Shown here piece after piece: positions 1 through 11,655 of a stretch of DNA of 64,000 nucleotides. Source of the stretch: Torymus aiolomorphi. Its lineage: Eukaryota; Arthropoda; Insecta; Hymenoptera; Torymidae. The translations under genes were made by a program, and so were the position numbers. The stretch's first letter is position 1. Every line of letters starts with the position of its first letter. The notes under the pieces are model-generated. The model was not told the origin of the DNA, did no database searches, and was given only the letters and a program-made list of their open reading frames with translations. The DNA is taken from NCBI GenBank assembly GCA_036365515.1, contig CM070873.1, positions 266,582,575 through 266,646,574 of the forward strand, read 5' to 3'.

Positions 1-506
1 TTCTCGAGAACGACTTTATGTATAAACATGAAACTTATAGACAATTTTGTGCGTGGTATAGGCAATACATGTTTTGTTTAATAATCAAAAAACCTTTTTG
101 AATTATTGGTTATTATTATTTTATTAGATGGTACAGCCAATATTACTTAATATTATAAAGTTTCCTTTAAAGATTTAGAATTGACCAACATTTAAATTTT
201 TTAATTTTTAAATTGTCTCTACTGTCCCATTTCTTATTAAGGACCATATTTTGGATGCCATGAATGTACTCCCCTCCTCTTCCAGTTGTAAAGTAGAGGA
301 GGTAATTAGTGGTATTGCCAGGCTAGGTCTGTCTTTCACTCAGGTATAAATAAGGTGCCCAAGGGTTTAAACGCCACATTCAAAATAGCTTTTGGCGAGG
401 AAGCATCTGAGTCTAGGAGTCTCTTCCAACGACGTACTTCATTGCTGCAAGTAATATTGAATAACCGTTAAATTTAAATTTACGAAGAGGATTTTTAAAT
501 TTAGAA

Positions 507-890
507 ATGGATTTCATTCCATCGATTACAGCACAGAAGCGAAAAAGACGGGCACTTGACGATAATGAGATAAGTAATGGACGCAATAATGAAAAAAAGG
601 TAAAAACTTCGCATATTCACAAATACTGCCCGTATACCCATAGTATCGAAGTGGATAAAAAAATTAAAATGGTCCAAGAAGATTTGAAGCGCTTAACTGA
701 GATGAATGGAGAAATGAAGCAGGAATTGTGCATTTTGGAAATCGAGAGGACTGAAGCTTTAGCACAGAAAAATTTGTATCAAGACAGGAGAATATGGTTA
801 AATCAGCAGAACATTATCATGACGCAAGTCGTATTAAAAGAAAAAATTTCCGTTTTGGAAGAAAAAATCATTAAAGAAACAAAAATTTAG
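507..890 (+). CDS. Array gene copy 1, internally deleted (127 aa)
   Basis: This copy of the array gene is open from ATG to TAG but lacks 32 internal residues. The 96-bp loss lies between two GCTT tetranucleotides present in intact copies, which fits microhomology-mediated deletion. The N-terminal basic segment (KRKRR) and the C-terminal heptad region are kept, so a shortened product could be made. The TATA box (TATAAATAAGG) sits about 160 bp upstream. Function is unknown. Confidence 0.6.
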   Translation: MDFIPSITAQKRKRRALDDNEISNGRNNEKKVKTSHIHKYCPYTHSIEVDKKIKMVQEDLKRLTEMNGEMKQELCILEIERTEALAQKNLYQDRRIWLNQQNIIMTQVVLKEKISVLEEKIIKETKI

Positions 891-2430
891 TTTATTATTA
901 AGTGGTATAATATGGCTATTGGCGAAGGTCCACTATAAAACCTAACGCGCCTTGGGCAGAACCTCCTGGGTGGCGTGGAATACTGCCGAATCTAATGAAT
1001 ACGCACAATTTCATTGAAATTCCTGTTATAATGCTCTTGTTAACTAATCTAACGTAAATATTTATTATGGGGACAAAAGCTAGTTTTGCGAGCATCGTGT
1101 AGCTACTGCAGCACCTCTTTTCTATATACTTTGTCCCACGCACTTTGAATTTCGGAATGGGTAGTTAAAGAATAAACACGAATGTTATTTATAAAAGAAT
1201 TGTTGTAAGTTCATTCTGACATGAATATATTTTTCGTTATAAAGAATATGGAATACTAAAATTTTAAATTTTTATGTATTTACTATTCATTATTTTTAGA
1301 GACAAAAAGTAATTTATAAAACAAAAAAAAAATGACGTTTCTTTCTCGCGGCTTAACTAGAGTAAAATTAGTATAATAGCTTTGAAATTTTGGTTAAGGT
1401 TCGACTTTGGATACCTTTCAGATGAGTACTTTGGGCAAAAGGATTGATCCATAAATTTCAGATATTTTTGATTTTAAAATATTTTTAGACTTTCGTTTTA
1501 ATCGTAATGTCTCGAGAACGGCATAACGTATCAACTTGAAATTTATAGACAATTTTGTACGAGATATAGGCATTATGTGTGCAAAATTGTCACAAGATCG
1601 TTTGATTATTTTTGAATATATTTAACATTGAAAACTTTCCTATTTTAAAAACTAATTTTCATCGTTGCACGATGTATCGAGTAAAATATTTTTAATTGTT
1701 TTGACATTTTGTATATACGTAGAGTTTGTATATTTCTTTTCAATGAATTACTTTCGCAAAAGTTGTTGTTCATAACCTCAAGAGACATTTGATGTACAAA
1801 TATTGTTCACATGTTTGGCAATATTTGTAGAAAATTTTATCAAGATCATATGGATTACATTGTCTATAAATACCAGAGATATACATGGTTAAAATTTTGT
1901 TTGCCCTTTTTTCAAATCGTAAATTCTCGAGAACGACTTTATGTATAAACATGAAACTTATAGACAATTTTGTGCGTGGTATAGGCAATACATGTTTTCT
2001 TTTTATAATCAAAAAACCTTTTTGGATTATTGGTTATTATTATTTTTTTAGATGGTACAGCGAATATTACTTAATATTATAAAGTTACCTTTAAAGATTT
2101 AGAATTGACCAACATTTAAATTTCTTAATTTTTAAATTGTCTCTACTGTCCCATTTCTTATTAAGGACCATATTTTGGATGCCATGAATGTACTCCCCTC
2201 CTCTTCCAGTTGTAAAGTAGAGGGGGTAATTAGTGGTATTGCCAGGCTAGGTCTGTCTTTCACTCAGGTATAAATAAGGCGACCAAGGGTTTAAACGCCA
2301 CATTCAAAATAGCTTTTGGCGAGAAAGCATCTGAGTCTAGGAGTCTCTTCCAACGACGTACTTCATTGCTGCAAGTAATATTGAATAACCGTTAAATTTA
2401 AATTTACGAAGAGGATTTTTAAATTTAGAA

Positions 2431-2557
2431 ATGGATTTCATTCCATCGATTACAGCACAGAAGCGAAAAAGACGGGCACTTGACGATAATGAGATAAGTA
2501 ATGGACGCAATAATGAAAAAAAGGTAAAAACTTGCATATTCACAAATACTGCCCGTA
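2431..2557 (+). pseudogene. Array gene copy 2, 5' part (split by the CACTA-like element)
   Basis: This is the first 127 bp of a copy of the array gene. A base is missing shortly before the break (the sequence reads ACTTGCATA where other copies read ACTTCGCATA), and the frame is then cut by the CACTA-like terminus at 2558. The rest of this copy is at 26994-27347. Confidence 0.85.
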
Positions 2558-2866
2558 CACTGAGAAAAAAAGTACGCCATATGTGCCGAAGTGCGGCGTG
2601 GGGGAATAGCCGAAGCCCGCTTAGGTTGTGATTGCAACGTACTCCGCAATCTTTACCGCACTTTTCGGTAGAAACTGTTTTACCAACCAAGCAGTATTTA
2701 ACCAATAGGGTTTCCGCCATTACAGCGTTGCGCGGAAGGCAAACGTTCGCGCCTTTTTCTCCGTCTCGCTTCTCGGTGCTGTTTTGCATTTCAATACATT
2801 ATCTGTGGAAACTGAAAAGTGAAAAGTGAAGTTGAAGTGAAACTATATGTATGTGGCAAAGAACGC
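2558..2866. other. 5' subterminal region of the CACTA-like element
   Basis: This is about 300 bp between the terminus and the first exon. It is richer in GC than its surroundings and contains GCCGAAGTGCGGCGTGGGG, which resembles a block at the other end (complement of about 26920-26945: GCCGAAACCGTGGGGC). Subterminal repeats of this kind often bind the transposase. No gene seen. Confidence 0.5.
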
Positions 2867-5800
2867 ATGATGGATGACTTCGTGAAAACACTATTAAAAC
2901 AATGGAAATTGGAGACATTTACAGAGAGATTTGAAAGTAAGTGTAACTTAACCTAAAAATTAATATCATACAAATCTGAATTTATTCAGATTGTATTTTA
3001 CATGATTTATCATGTAAATGCAAATAAATTTATTTAGTAATTCATTGATAAGAATTAGATGTTCATGTTTACATAAGTGTTTTTTATATTTACTTAATGC
3101 GTGTCAATACTTATGTAAACATGATCATCTAAGCGAATGAAGTAAAAAATAAATTTTTCTATAATGTCTAGCTCATGGCTCATGAATGTGCTAATTCAAT
3201 TTATTCTAGAAATAAAATATATTGAATAATTTATTCTGTAGTGACTTACTTAGAGCCGGGTATAGTTGAAAGAAAACTTTGTCTATTGAGCTGTACACTC
3301 TGAAAGATTAACAAAATCATATGAATTACATTTAACTTAAAAATACATTCCTTGCTTTATAAATACTTCATTATCAAATTTTATAATTATAACACATATT
3401 TTTTAGTATAATTTACAGTTATTTCATTACTTTCTATGACAAAATAGAAAATAAAGTAGATTTCAAATAAGATTTGAAAAATGTTTGCACGATAAAAATG
3501 CATCTCTTGGTTTGTATAAGAGATGTATTTTTGTCGAATAAACCTTTTTCAAATCTTTTTAAAATCTATTTTATTTTCTATTTTGTCATGAAAAGTAATT
3601 AAATAACTGTAAATTATACTAGAAAATGTGAATTATAATTATAAATTTTTGATAATGAAGTATTTATAAACCAAGGGATGTATTTTTAAGTTAAATTTAA
3701 TACATGATTTTGTTGATCTTTTCAGAGTGTACGGTTCAATAAAAAAAAGTTTTCTATCTAACCGGCTTTAAGTATGTCACTACAGAATAAATTTTTCCAA
3801 TATATTTTGCATAAATATTGTATTTTATTATATTGTATTGTATTTATTTTAAACTTGGCTGTAGAGAAAAAATTTTATTTTTAAGTTATATAGAGTATTA
3901 TATTTTTGTTCAAAGTTTTGTGTATGAGGAGCCTTTTTTTGTATTTAATTTATAGAAACTGGGATTGATGAAGAAATTTTAAGAGATCTGAATCGTGCAC
4001 TGGTTCAGGAACTTTTTACTAGTACTGAGTTTGGGTTCAGAAAAAAATTCATAAAACGATTTGAAGAATGTAAGAGTGGTTCTCCCAATACTAATATAAA
4101 TGCTACTAAAAATCACCTTGCACATCAAAACCTATCCTATTATCAATTCCTCCGAGTGATGATAGCCTGCTTGACACATCTGATGTAACCGTTGAGAATG
4201 AAAGTCAAATATGTAAAAGTGTGGGTGATATAGTTGATAGTAGTGAAAATTCTACTGTTGATTTGAGTGCATTGCAAATAATTAACTACATACGTATGTT
4301 ATTTCAAATTATTAAAATTTTTTAATATTTCTTTTAACATATCAATTATGCATATCTATCTTTTTGTTTAAAAAAGACTTAAGGACACCATTCAGTTAGA
4401 ATAATTTTCATGAACTTTTATTTAGTATTGAAACAATGAATGTTATATTAGGATGTTTTTTATGACTTATTTACTCCTAGAGCTAGCACATAATTAATTA
4501 TTAGATTTTTATATATATAGTCAACAATTAAAAAATGTTATTTAAAATAATTTATTTAGATTATTAAAATATATATTTAATAATTGTGAGAAGTTTTTAA
4601 TATTGTATTTTCCTACAAAAACGAATTATCTCCATGATTTTGTACTTGAGTCTATTTTTAAATTTAGCAAAAATAATAAATCAAAATTTTAAATACGTTT
4701 AGTATAATAAATATTATTTTTAAATAGCACCTGCAAGAAAGTCAACTCTTGAAGTCTTTTCAACTTCAATCAGGGGTAAATTAGCACTAGCTCAGTTTAA
4801 AGTAAAGGAGGAGATTGATACTCGCTTAGTAAGCGATGTAGTAATAGAATACGAGTTTGAAGCAACTGAGTCATTTAGGTAACACAGGAATATATATACA
4901 TGTACATTATGTAAAATCAAAACATTTTATATTAAACAACTACAAAACTTCACGTCAAGACATCTGTTCCCATTTCCACTTCATTAATTTTTTTTTGAGA
5001 TTTACTTTGAAGGGGTTCATCGGGAATCCCGATTCGGGAGGGTTCCAAACGCGATTGCTTTTTACAATAATAAAAGAGTTACATACATTCTTTTTGCTCT
5101 CTATCCGATTTACACCGCGAAATCGCTTTGGAGTAGGTACATAAGTACTGGACTAAAGTACTAAATGTAACGTCTTTTAGTATTTTAGGTTTTTACATAA
5201 ATATACTTGTATAAAATATACTCGTACATAATTTTTATTACATTATATGTTTCATTTTGGTATCTACAGTATTACAAAGGAACGATTTTTACAACTTGCG
5301 GCTGAATTAGTACCAATTTTCGCAACTTTGGAGAGATCAGGAGATAAACTTGCAAGACTTTTTTATTATCCATTTGTAAGAGCCAGAAAAACTAAAAAGT
5401 GTATTAATCAAGGAGGAATACTGTACGAAAAATATTGTTATGTAAGACGAAAATTGATCCAATATAATTTACTTTCAAAAAACGAGTGCTTACCGCAAGG
5501 TGTGTATTAAAAAATAATAAAACCTATTATAGTATAAATGTAGCAAAATTTCCCTCACTTGCTTATGCTCGCTTATTTATAATTATCAAAAACCAGAATT
5601 TTTATTTTATATAATTAATTTTTATATAATTATAAGTATGTAAAATCTATGTATTTTATACATACGGTCAAAAAATATTAACATTTAGACGTTTATATAT
5701 ATCCTACCATTTTTTCAGATATTTCTTATTCTGTGCACGAACAAAATATTCACTGGTTGAAAGATAATACTGAACCCGAAGCTGACATCAAGGAAAAATG

Positions 5801-6354
5801 GACGAATACTTTTGGAGTCCGAGATACCTGCAGTAATTTGAAAACCTACTTCGCCTTCTACAAGTGCCTTCGAACAACGTTTGGTCATATTTTGGTAAAT
5901 TGCACGGCTTTTAAATCTAATAATTCTGTTTATTATATTTTTAACTATAATTAACTTTTTTGTAAATATCCAGTTGGCAATCGATTTTGATTTAACGTAT
6001 CCTGAGGCATTAGTAAATTTCTCAACAAACTGGCCAGTCACAGCTGCAAAAATAATAAAGTATGCTACAACTAAAGGAAAATTAACTTTTCTTGAAAATA
6101 ATCTTATTGAATCAGGTAAAATGTTATTGTATTTTTATATTCATATTTTTATTACAAATATAAACTGTTTAAACAAAATAAATATTGTTAAATGTTTAAA
6201 GGAAAAACGGATGCTGCTGCTATATTTTGCCTAGCCAACTTCTTAGGTTTTGTCATTAGAAAAAGGAAAAATACTGATGGTATCTTCGGTAATTCAGTAG
6301 ATGATGTTAAGAAGTCAATGATTGTGAATATAAAGGTAAATTTCTATTGCTAAA

Positions 6355-7369
6355 AGAATAGTATATTATGCGCCAAGGACGCAAAATGTATTATTCTTGG
6401 CGAGTGCGAGTGCAGCCAAAACTCGCACTCGGGGAATGTTACATTATGCGTCCGTGGTAGCATACTATTTTTTTGTCCGAAGGCCGAAAAATGAATTTTC
6501 GCGTCCCGTATGGAAGTCGTGAAATTCTAAATGTATTACATTATTTTACATTGTGTATTTCGCGGCCTCTATACGGGCTGCGAAAAGTCATTTTGCGGCC
6601 TGAGGATAAAAGTTTTTTGGCGCATAATGTACTATTTAACACTTCATGCGCCAAGTTCGATTTTGCATACGCTTAGTTACAAAAGCTTTTTTTGTACACG
6701 ACGTATTAAAGAATAGTATTCGATACACTGAAAAAAATTTGGCACTCCAGCTGACCCGATGAGTACAGACGCTGTGCCAAAAGTAGGGTCAAATGTTGTA
6801 CTGCGATTCGGTACATCTCTTGTCCCGTACTGGCACAGCTCCTCTCCGTAAACGCACCGCGGATGTCCCCTGCCGTATAACCTCTGTACATTCGGGAGAA
6901 ACGCTGTGCCAAAAGTGGGAGATGTCGTGCACGCAGCGAAGGGGTCGCTGAAGAACTGTGATGGAAACAAATGCTGTGCCAAATTTTTTTCAGTGTACAC
7001 ATGTGAGAAAGTGATATTATTCCATTGTGACGTTTTCTCGCTTCGATAGGACGCAAACGGATGCACCAGATTAAAATCACTTTTTTGTCCTTAGGCCGCA
7101 AAATGAATTTTTGCGGCCCGTATAGAGGTCGCGAAATACTAAATGTAAGGCCTAGGCCGCAAAATACATTTAGTATTTTGCGCCCTCTATACGGGCCGCG
7201 AAAACTCATTTTGCGGTCTTCGAACAAAAAATTGTATATACTACCACGGACGCAAGCTGTAACATTACGTCGAGTGCGACCTTTGGAGGCCTCGCTATCG
7301 CTCGGCCCCAAAGGTCACACTCGCCGCGAATGATACATTTTGCGTCCTTGGTGCATAATATACTATTCT
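6355..7369. mobile_element. Foldback/MITE-like element in the last intron of the eight-exon gene
   Basis: The ends are inverted repeats: AGAATAGTATATTATGCGCC at 6355 and its complement with one change ending at 7369, followed inward by AAGGACGCAAAATGTAT and its complement. The interior has two large hairpin-like palindromes (about 6470-6620 and 7070-7230), each built from TTTTGTCC...GGCCG...AAAATGA arms around GGTCGCGAAA..CTAAATGTA modules. It codes for nothing convincing. No clear target duplication was found, so the exact ends are uncertain. It lies wholly in the intron between exons 7 and 8. Confidence 0.65.
6726..6995. mobile_element. 270-bp CACTG...CAGTG miniature element (non-autonomous CACTA-like)
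   Basis: The termini are CACTGAAAAAAATTTGGCA at 6726 and the exact complement TGCCAAATTTTTTTCAGTG ending at 6995. TA flanks both sides (6724-6725, 6996-6997). The interior is GC-richer, with several GCTGTGCCAAAAGT-like repeats, and has no coding potential. It lies inside the foldback element. Its CACTGA-A-run terminus and TA duplication match those of the large element at 2558-26993, so the same transposase family may have moved it. Confidence 0.82.
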
Positions 7370-7886
7370 CGCACTAGTATCGAAATTTACTATTATTCAA
7401 TGGTTTTATAGATCGATCTTAACTTTTTATTTCAGTCACATGAAGAACTACATCAGTTTAAACAACACCGGAAAGCAGTGACAGTTGAAAAGAGTGGTAT
7501 TGTTGGGGCTTTTATTGCTGTTATTGGTGATATTACAACTGCTGGTGATGCCGAAGATACGACAACAGAAGTGTTTATTGTTATAAACGAAATTAATTTC
7601 AAGATTGTTTCATGTAGTATTATTGACGCGTTGCAGTATTGTTACAAATCATTTTTTGCGTTAAATATTGAATTTCCTTGCGAGTGTAAACATATTTGGA
7701 CCTTTATGCAGACCAATATTTATAAAAATAGTGTAGAAACTGCGAGAATATATACTGTACTAGGCAAATTTACTACAGAATTAAATAAAATTAAATAATT
7801 TATTAAAACATAATTTTTCAAGTTTCATAGTAATTCATTGACGAAACTACAGTAGAAAATAATACATATAATACAGCTTTTGTAAA

Positions 7887-8100
7887 ATTAAAAAAATAAC
7901 GCTTAAAAACTAATAATACTAAAATGACTAGAGCTTTAGGAAAATTAAAAAAATAACGCTTAAAAAACTAATAATACTGAAATGACTAGAGCTTTTGGAA
8001 AATTCAAAAAATAACGCTAAAAAACTAATAATATTGAAAATAACTAGGGCTTTTGGAAAATTTTTAAAATAACACTTAAAACTGATAATATTGCAAATGA
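7887..8100. repeat. Minisatellite, ~57-bp unit, about four copies
   Basis: Units contain AATAACGCTTAAAAACTAA and ATGACTAGAGCTTT. They fill most of the gap between the eight-exon gene's stop (7798) and the transposase-like start (8195). Any promoter or upstream exon of the second gene would have to lie here; none is obvious. Confidence 0.75.
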
Positions 8101-8194
8101 CGAAAGATTAGAGTAGACTAGATATTTTTATCATTATTATTATTACGATTGTTATTATTATACGAGCTTATACTTGCTCCCTTAGTTAGTAAAT

Positions 8195-8525
8195 ATGATT
8201 GACTTAAGAAGTGAAATGTTAAGCTTAACATTAAGTTTATATAGCAATCCCTTGATACCTCGTAATGTTATTCAAGATTTTGTCGATAAAATAATCGATT
8301 TTACAAATAATAGTTTTACAACATATATAAAAGAACAAATTTCATTGAAATGTGAAGATAAGCAATTTGTTAGTAATATAGAAGAAATTTTAGACTCTAC
8401 AAAAGTCGTATTACGCAAATTTGAAACCGAATACCAACGTTTCTCATTATACAGAGAAATGGGGCTTTTGACTATGCCTATTGATGAACCTATTGGCATT
8501 CGAATTCCTAAGAAGTTACTCGGTT
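8195..8525 (+). pseudogene. CACTA-like transposase gene, N-terminal part (cut by the Polinton)
   Basis: This is the first 110 codons of the second gene of the CACTA-like element. The chosen ATG at 8195 follows an in-frame stop; an upstream exon (for example a zinc-finger exon) cannot be excluded. The frame runs to the TCGGTT hexamer at 8520-8525 and then meets a stop made by the first two bases of the Polinton (T+AG). The rest resumes at 23438: removing the Polinton and one hexamer restores an open frame of about 702 codons. No known motif is visible in this helical, Ile/Leu-rich part. Confidence 0.8.
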
Positions 8526-8769
8526 AGTAGTAGGGGCAGCGCGGCTACCGCGCCAGAGCGGCTCCCGCGCCACTTACCCACCGAGCACTACTTACCGTCC
8601 GTCGGTAAGGTAGGGTGCAAAGTCACCATGCGAGAGGCCCGGTAGAGGGCGCATTGAACATTTACTCCATCGATAAAATGCGTACGTATGTCATGTTGCA
8701 GGGGGCATGGGGCCCTCATGTGATGTTATGTTGTAAGTGAATATAGAATATTTTTATAATATTCATATA

Positions 8770-9319
8770 GTGTTATTTGTTAATTATAAGTAGTCTTATA
8801 TTTTATAAGTATATTTTATCTTAGTATATTCAATCAGTATATTTTATATTGTATAAGATTCTACAAAGATATTTTATAAGTTCATAGAAATTTTAAAAAG
8901 TTAATGATGAGCAATTCAATGAAATTTATATTAACAATATCAAATGACTATTTTTAAATTCAAAAGAAACTTTAAAATATTTAAACAAGTTAGTTTTTAA
9001 GGAAAATTTTCTATTATAAGAATAAATATTTCATAGAGGACATTGGGATGTGGAAACTTTAAGGAAAATAAAAAAGATATGTAAGATTATTTCATATTTA
9101 TTAAAAAAGCTTTTTCATATTTATTTAAAAAAGCTTAAAAGTAATACATAGTAGAATACATCTTAATCTACGAGTATAAAAAGTTTCAAATTAGTCTTTC
9201 TACTATAAAAATATATTTAGAAACTAGTGAACATCTTAATTAAAAAGTATTACAATTTAGCAAATAACTTTGAAAATTTAAAATTAAAGTTAAAGAGAAA
9301 ATTATATAAAAACTTATAA
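8770..9319. other. AT-rich gene-free stretch in the left inverted repeat
   Basis: About 550 bp between the GC-rich terminal block and the first gene remnant. The same DNA is found in reverse at about 21850-22375. I see no gene, hairpin or repeat beyond short A/T runs. Confidence 0.6.
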
Positions 9320-9608
9320 TTATATAAATTCTAGAAGGCATCCACCTAAAGATTTGACGAAGACTTTCTATTAACTAATTCTGACTCTATGTTGAGAAGC
9401 GCCTCTGGCTTCTCCAGTAATAAAGAATTAACTTTACTTGGAAGGAAAATGTCAAAACTACTGTCTAATTCAAGAACAATTTTTAAGCCGTATTTAGTGG
9501 ATACCTTTTTAATGAGGTTATCTTATACTGTTTATTTAGCTCCAAGTCCCGTAGTCGTTTTGTGGGCAGGTATGATGGACTTCTCGCTGCTTCATTTATG
9601 AGGTCCAT
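9320..9608 (-). pseudogene. OB-fold-like small gene, left copy (two 1-base losses)
   Basis: This is the inverted-repeat counterpart of 21559-21849. The frame is broken by two one-base losses: one in the T run next to AATGAGG (five instead of six), and one where ACTTTCTATT replaces ACTTCTCTATT. The right copy is intact, so only one functional copy remains in this element. Confidence 0.8.
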
Positions 9609-9671
9609 GACTGAAAAAAGAAATGATAAATTATTATTTATATATTTTTTTTTATAGAATTACTTACTTAT

Positions 9672-10157
9672 TTATTCTGACGTATCAGAACTTTCAGGGG
9701 TTGAATATTGCTCTCTCAAGTCTTCCACCCAGCGGTATAAAGCGCAAACTATTTCAACTGAACAATTCTGTTTCCACCCGGGACAATGATTAATGCAGGC
9801 TAGCGGTCGTATAAATCCAGGAGTTCTTATAGATGGACAACCCAAATCCTCCAAGTTTCTTATATTATCGAAATAGGGTTGCAGCCAGTGTTTTTTGTGT
9901 TCACCTTTGACCCAAATTGTTAATAACGACCCCTGCGCTTTTTCTTTCAATTTGTCGAAAGCCGTTGACAGGTATGAATACGGCACCTCTCCGTGTTCCC
10001 AATGAATTCCGTGCAGATTGGATTGTAAATATCTATTTAAAATTTTTACATTCTGGTCTAAATCACTCCAATCACAGGGTGGTTGAAATGTCGCAACGTA
10101 CGGCACCGGATTTAACGCATTATCTTTAAAACCTTGTGTATCTACAATTAGTTCCAT
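9672..10157 (-). CDS. Small unknown Polinton gene, left copy (161 aa, 15-residue deletion)
   Basis: Almost identical to the right copy at 20940-21470, but 45 bp are missing after codon 13, removing NGNFIFKEIAYIDPN and its neighbour. The rest is open. If the deleted strand is part of the fold core, this copy may be inactive. It is read toward the left terminus. Confidence 0.6.
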   Translation of the reverse strand: MELIVDTQGFKDNALNPVPYVATFQPPCDWSDLDQNVKILNRYLQSNLHGIHWEHGEVPYSYLSTAFDKLKEKAQGSLLTIWVKGEHKKHWLQPYFDNIRNLEDLGCPSIRTPGFIRPLACINHCPGWKQNCSVEIVCALYRWVEDLREQYSTPESSDTSE

Positions 10158-10289
10158 GATCAGTTATATACTGGAAATGTAGATAACATTATTTGAATAT
10201 TATTCAAGAAAAAAAGTAGAGTTAATATAATAGTGTTAAAAGTTAGAGTGAAAGATGTGATAATAACTTATTAATTCATAATACATGCA

Positions 10290-11450
10290 ATGTAAAAAAT
10301 TAAAGTCCCTACGGAGAGATTGAAAAGTTAAAGTACAATAGCTGAGAAAATCTTAGAAAAAAAATATGAACTCATTATATGTGAAAAAGTTAAAGTAAGA
10401 GATGTGAAAATAAATTATAAATTCATTATACGTGCTATGTAAACATTAAAGTCCCTAAGAAGAGACTGAAAAGTTAAAGTTCAACAGCTGAGAATATCTT
10501 AGAAAAAAATATGAATTCATTAAAGTAAGAAATTTTAAAGTAACTTATAAATTCATGATACGTGCTGTGAAAAAATTAAAGTCCCTACAAAGAGACTGAA
10601 AAGTTAAAGTTTAATAGCTGAGAATGTCTTAGAAAAAATTAATAATTTATAAATTCACGATACGTGCTATGTAAAAAATTAAAGTTCCTAAGAAGAGACT
10701 GAAAAGTTAAAGTTCAACAGCTGAGAATATCTTAGAAAAAATATGAATTCATTAAAGTAAGAAATTTTAAAGTAACTTATAAATTCATGATACGTGTTAT
10801 AAAAAAAAATTAAAGTCCCTACAAAGAGACTGAAAAGTTAAAGTTTAATAGCTGAGAATGTCTTAGAAAAATTAATAATTTATAAATTCACGATACGTGC
10901 TATGTAAAAAATTAAAGTCCCTAAGAAGAGACTGAAAAGTTAAAGTTCAACAGCTGAGAATATCTTAGAAAAAAATATGAATTCATTAAAGTAAGAAATT
11001 TTAAAGTAACTTATAAATTCATGATACGTGTTATGAAAAAAAATAAAAGCCCTACAGAGAGACTGAAAAGTTAAAGTTCAATAGCTGAGAATGTTTTAGA
11101 AAAAATGAATAACTTATAAATTCGTGATACGTGCTATGTAAAAAATTAAAGTCCCTACGAGGAGACTGAAAAGTTAAAAGTACAACAGCTGAGAATATCT
11201 CAGAAAAAATATGAATTCATTAAAGAAAGTGATTTGAAAATAACTTATAAATTCATGATACGTGCTGTGAAAAAAATTAAAGTCCCTACAGAGAGACTGA
11301 AAAGTTAAAGTTCAATAGCTGAGAATATCTTAGAAAAAGGAATAACTTATAAATTCGTGATACGTGCTATGTAAAAAATTAAAGTCCCTACGAAGAGACT
11401 GAAAAGTTAAAGTTCAACAGCTGAGAATATCTTAGAAAAATATGAATTCA
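10290..11450. repeat. Subterminal tandem array, left (100+134-bp dimer)
   Basis: About ten monomers are recognised by AAAGTCCCTA, AGAGACTGAAAAGTTAAAG and CAGCTGAGAATATCTTAGAAA. The spacings alternate about 134 and 100 bp, giving a ~234-bp higher-order unit repeated about five times. Each monomer has a small stem (AGTCCCT with AGAGACT) and the palindrome CAGCTG. Confidence 0.85.
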
Positions 11451-11655
11451 TTATACGTAAAAAGTTAAAGTATCTGAAAGTTTAAAATAGTAAGTATAAG
11501 ATGCCTAAGGGACTTATAATATGAATAGTGTGAAAAAGTTTAAGTATGAGACGTGAAAATAACTTAGAATTAATTCGACAAATGAATTTACCTTTTATAA
11601 CTGTAAGAAAAGTGTTGTATTAAGATTCAAGACTTTAAAACTTTTAAATTATAAG

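Larger units (their letters stand above)
1..2557 (+). repeat. Left arm of the 2.02-kb tandem gene array
   Basis: The window opens inside a unit and contains one full unit and parts of two others before the array is broken by the CACTA-like element at 2558. The start codons at 507 and 2431 are 1924 bp apart, about 100 bp short of the ~2024-bp period seen elsewhere, because the first copy has a 96-bp deletion in its reading frame. The sequence continues at 26994: the distance from 2431 to 28891, minus the inserted DNA, is again about 2022 bp. The two arms are therefore one array. Confidence 0.93.
2867..7798 (+). pseudogene. Eight-exon gene with N-terminal SAM-like region, first gene of the CACTA-like element (frameshifted)
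   Basis: The exons, read from GT-AG signals with frame kept across each junction, are 2867-2936, 3956-4293, 4728-4878, 5270-5499, 5719-5894, 5974-6115, 6202-6335 and 7436-7798. Exon 1 and the start of exon 2 encode a SAM-like pattern: TLLKQWKLETF, then GIDEEILRDL, then an ELF...GFRKKFIKRFEE stretch. Exon 2 then turns acidic and Ser-rich, but only after a one-base shift near 4120-4145 (beside CAAAAC); the frame before the shift stops soon after. The last exon (SHEELHQF...) ends with an ECKHIWTFMQ segment. I recall similar SAM-plus-C-terminal proteins being widespread in insect and fish genomes as uncharacterised proteins; no biochemical role is known to me. The shift may be a mutation or a consensus error in the A run. 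Start: first ATG of a Met-Met pair before the SAM-like region. Confidence 0.6.
8526..11655. repeat. Left terminal inverted repeat of the Polinton (3.13 kb)
   Basis: From the terminus inward: one GC-rich terminal block (8526-8770), an AT-rich gene-free stretch (about 8770-9319), the OB-fold-like gene remnant (9320-9608, minus), the small unknown gene (9672-10157, minus), and a tandem array (about 10290-11450). The match to the right end stops after AAATTATAAG at 11655. Both genes point toward the terminus. Confidence 0.9.

Noticed and set aside
4857..5144. A 95-codon plus-strand frame after exon 3 of the SAM-like gene
   Set aside because: It begins inside exon 3 in another frame and runs through the intron; the exon boundaries fit well without it.
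6473..7333. Several open frames on both strands within the foldback element
   Set aside because: They arise from palindromic GC-rich modules read in both directions; composition and repeats argue against coding.
10290..11450. Regular repeats considered as a CRISPR array
   Set aside because: Monomers are 100-134 bp with no unique spacers, in a eukaryotic transposon; it is a satellite-type array.
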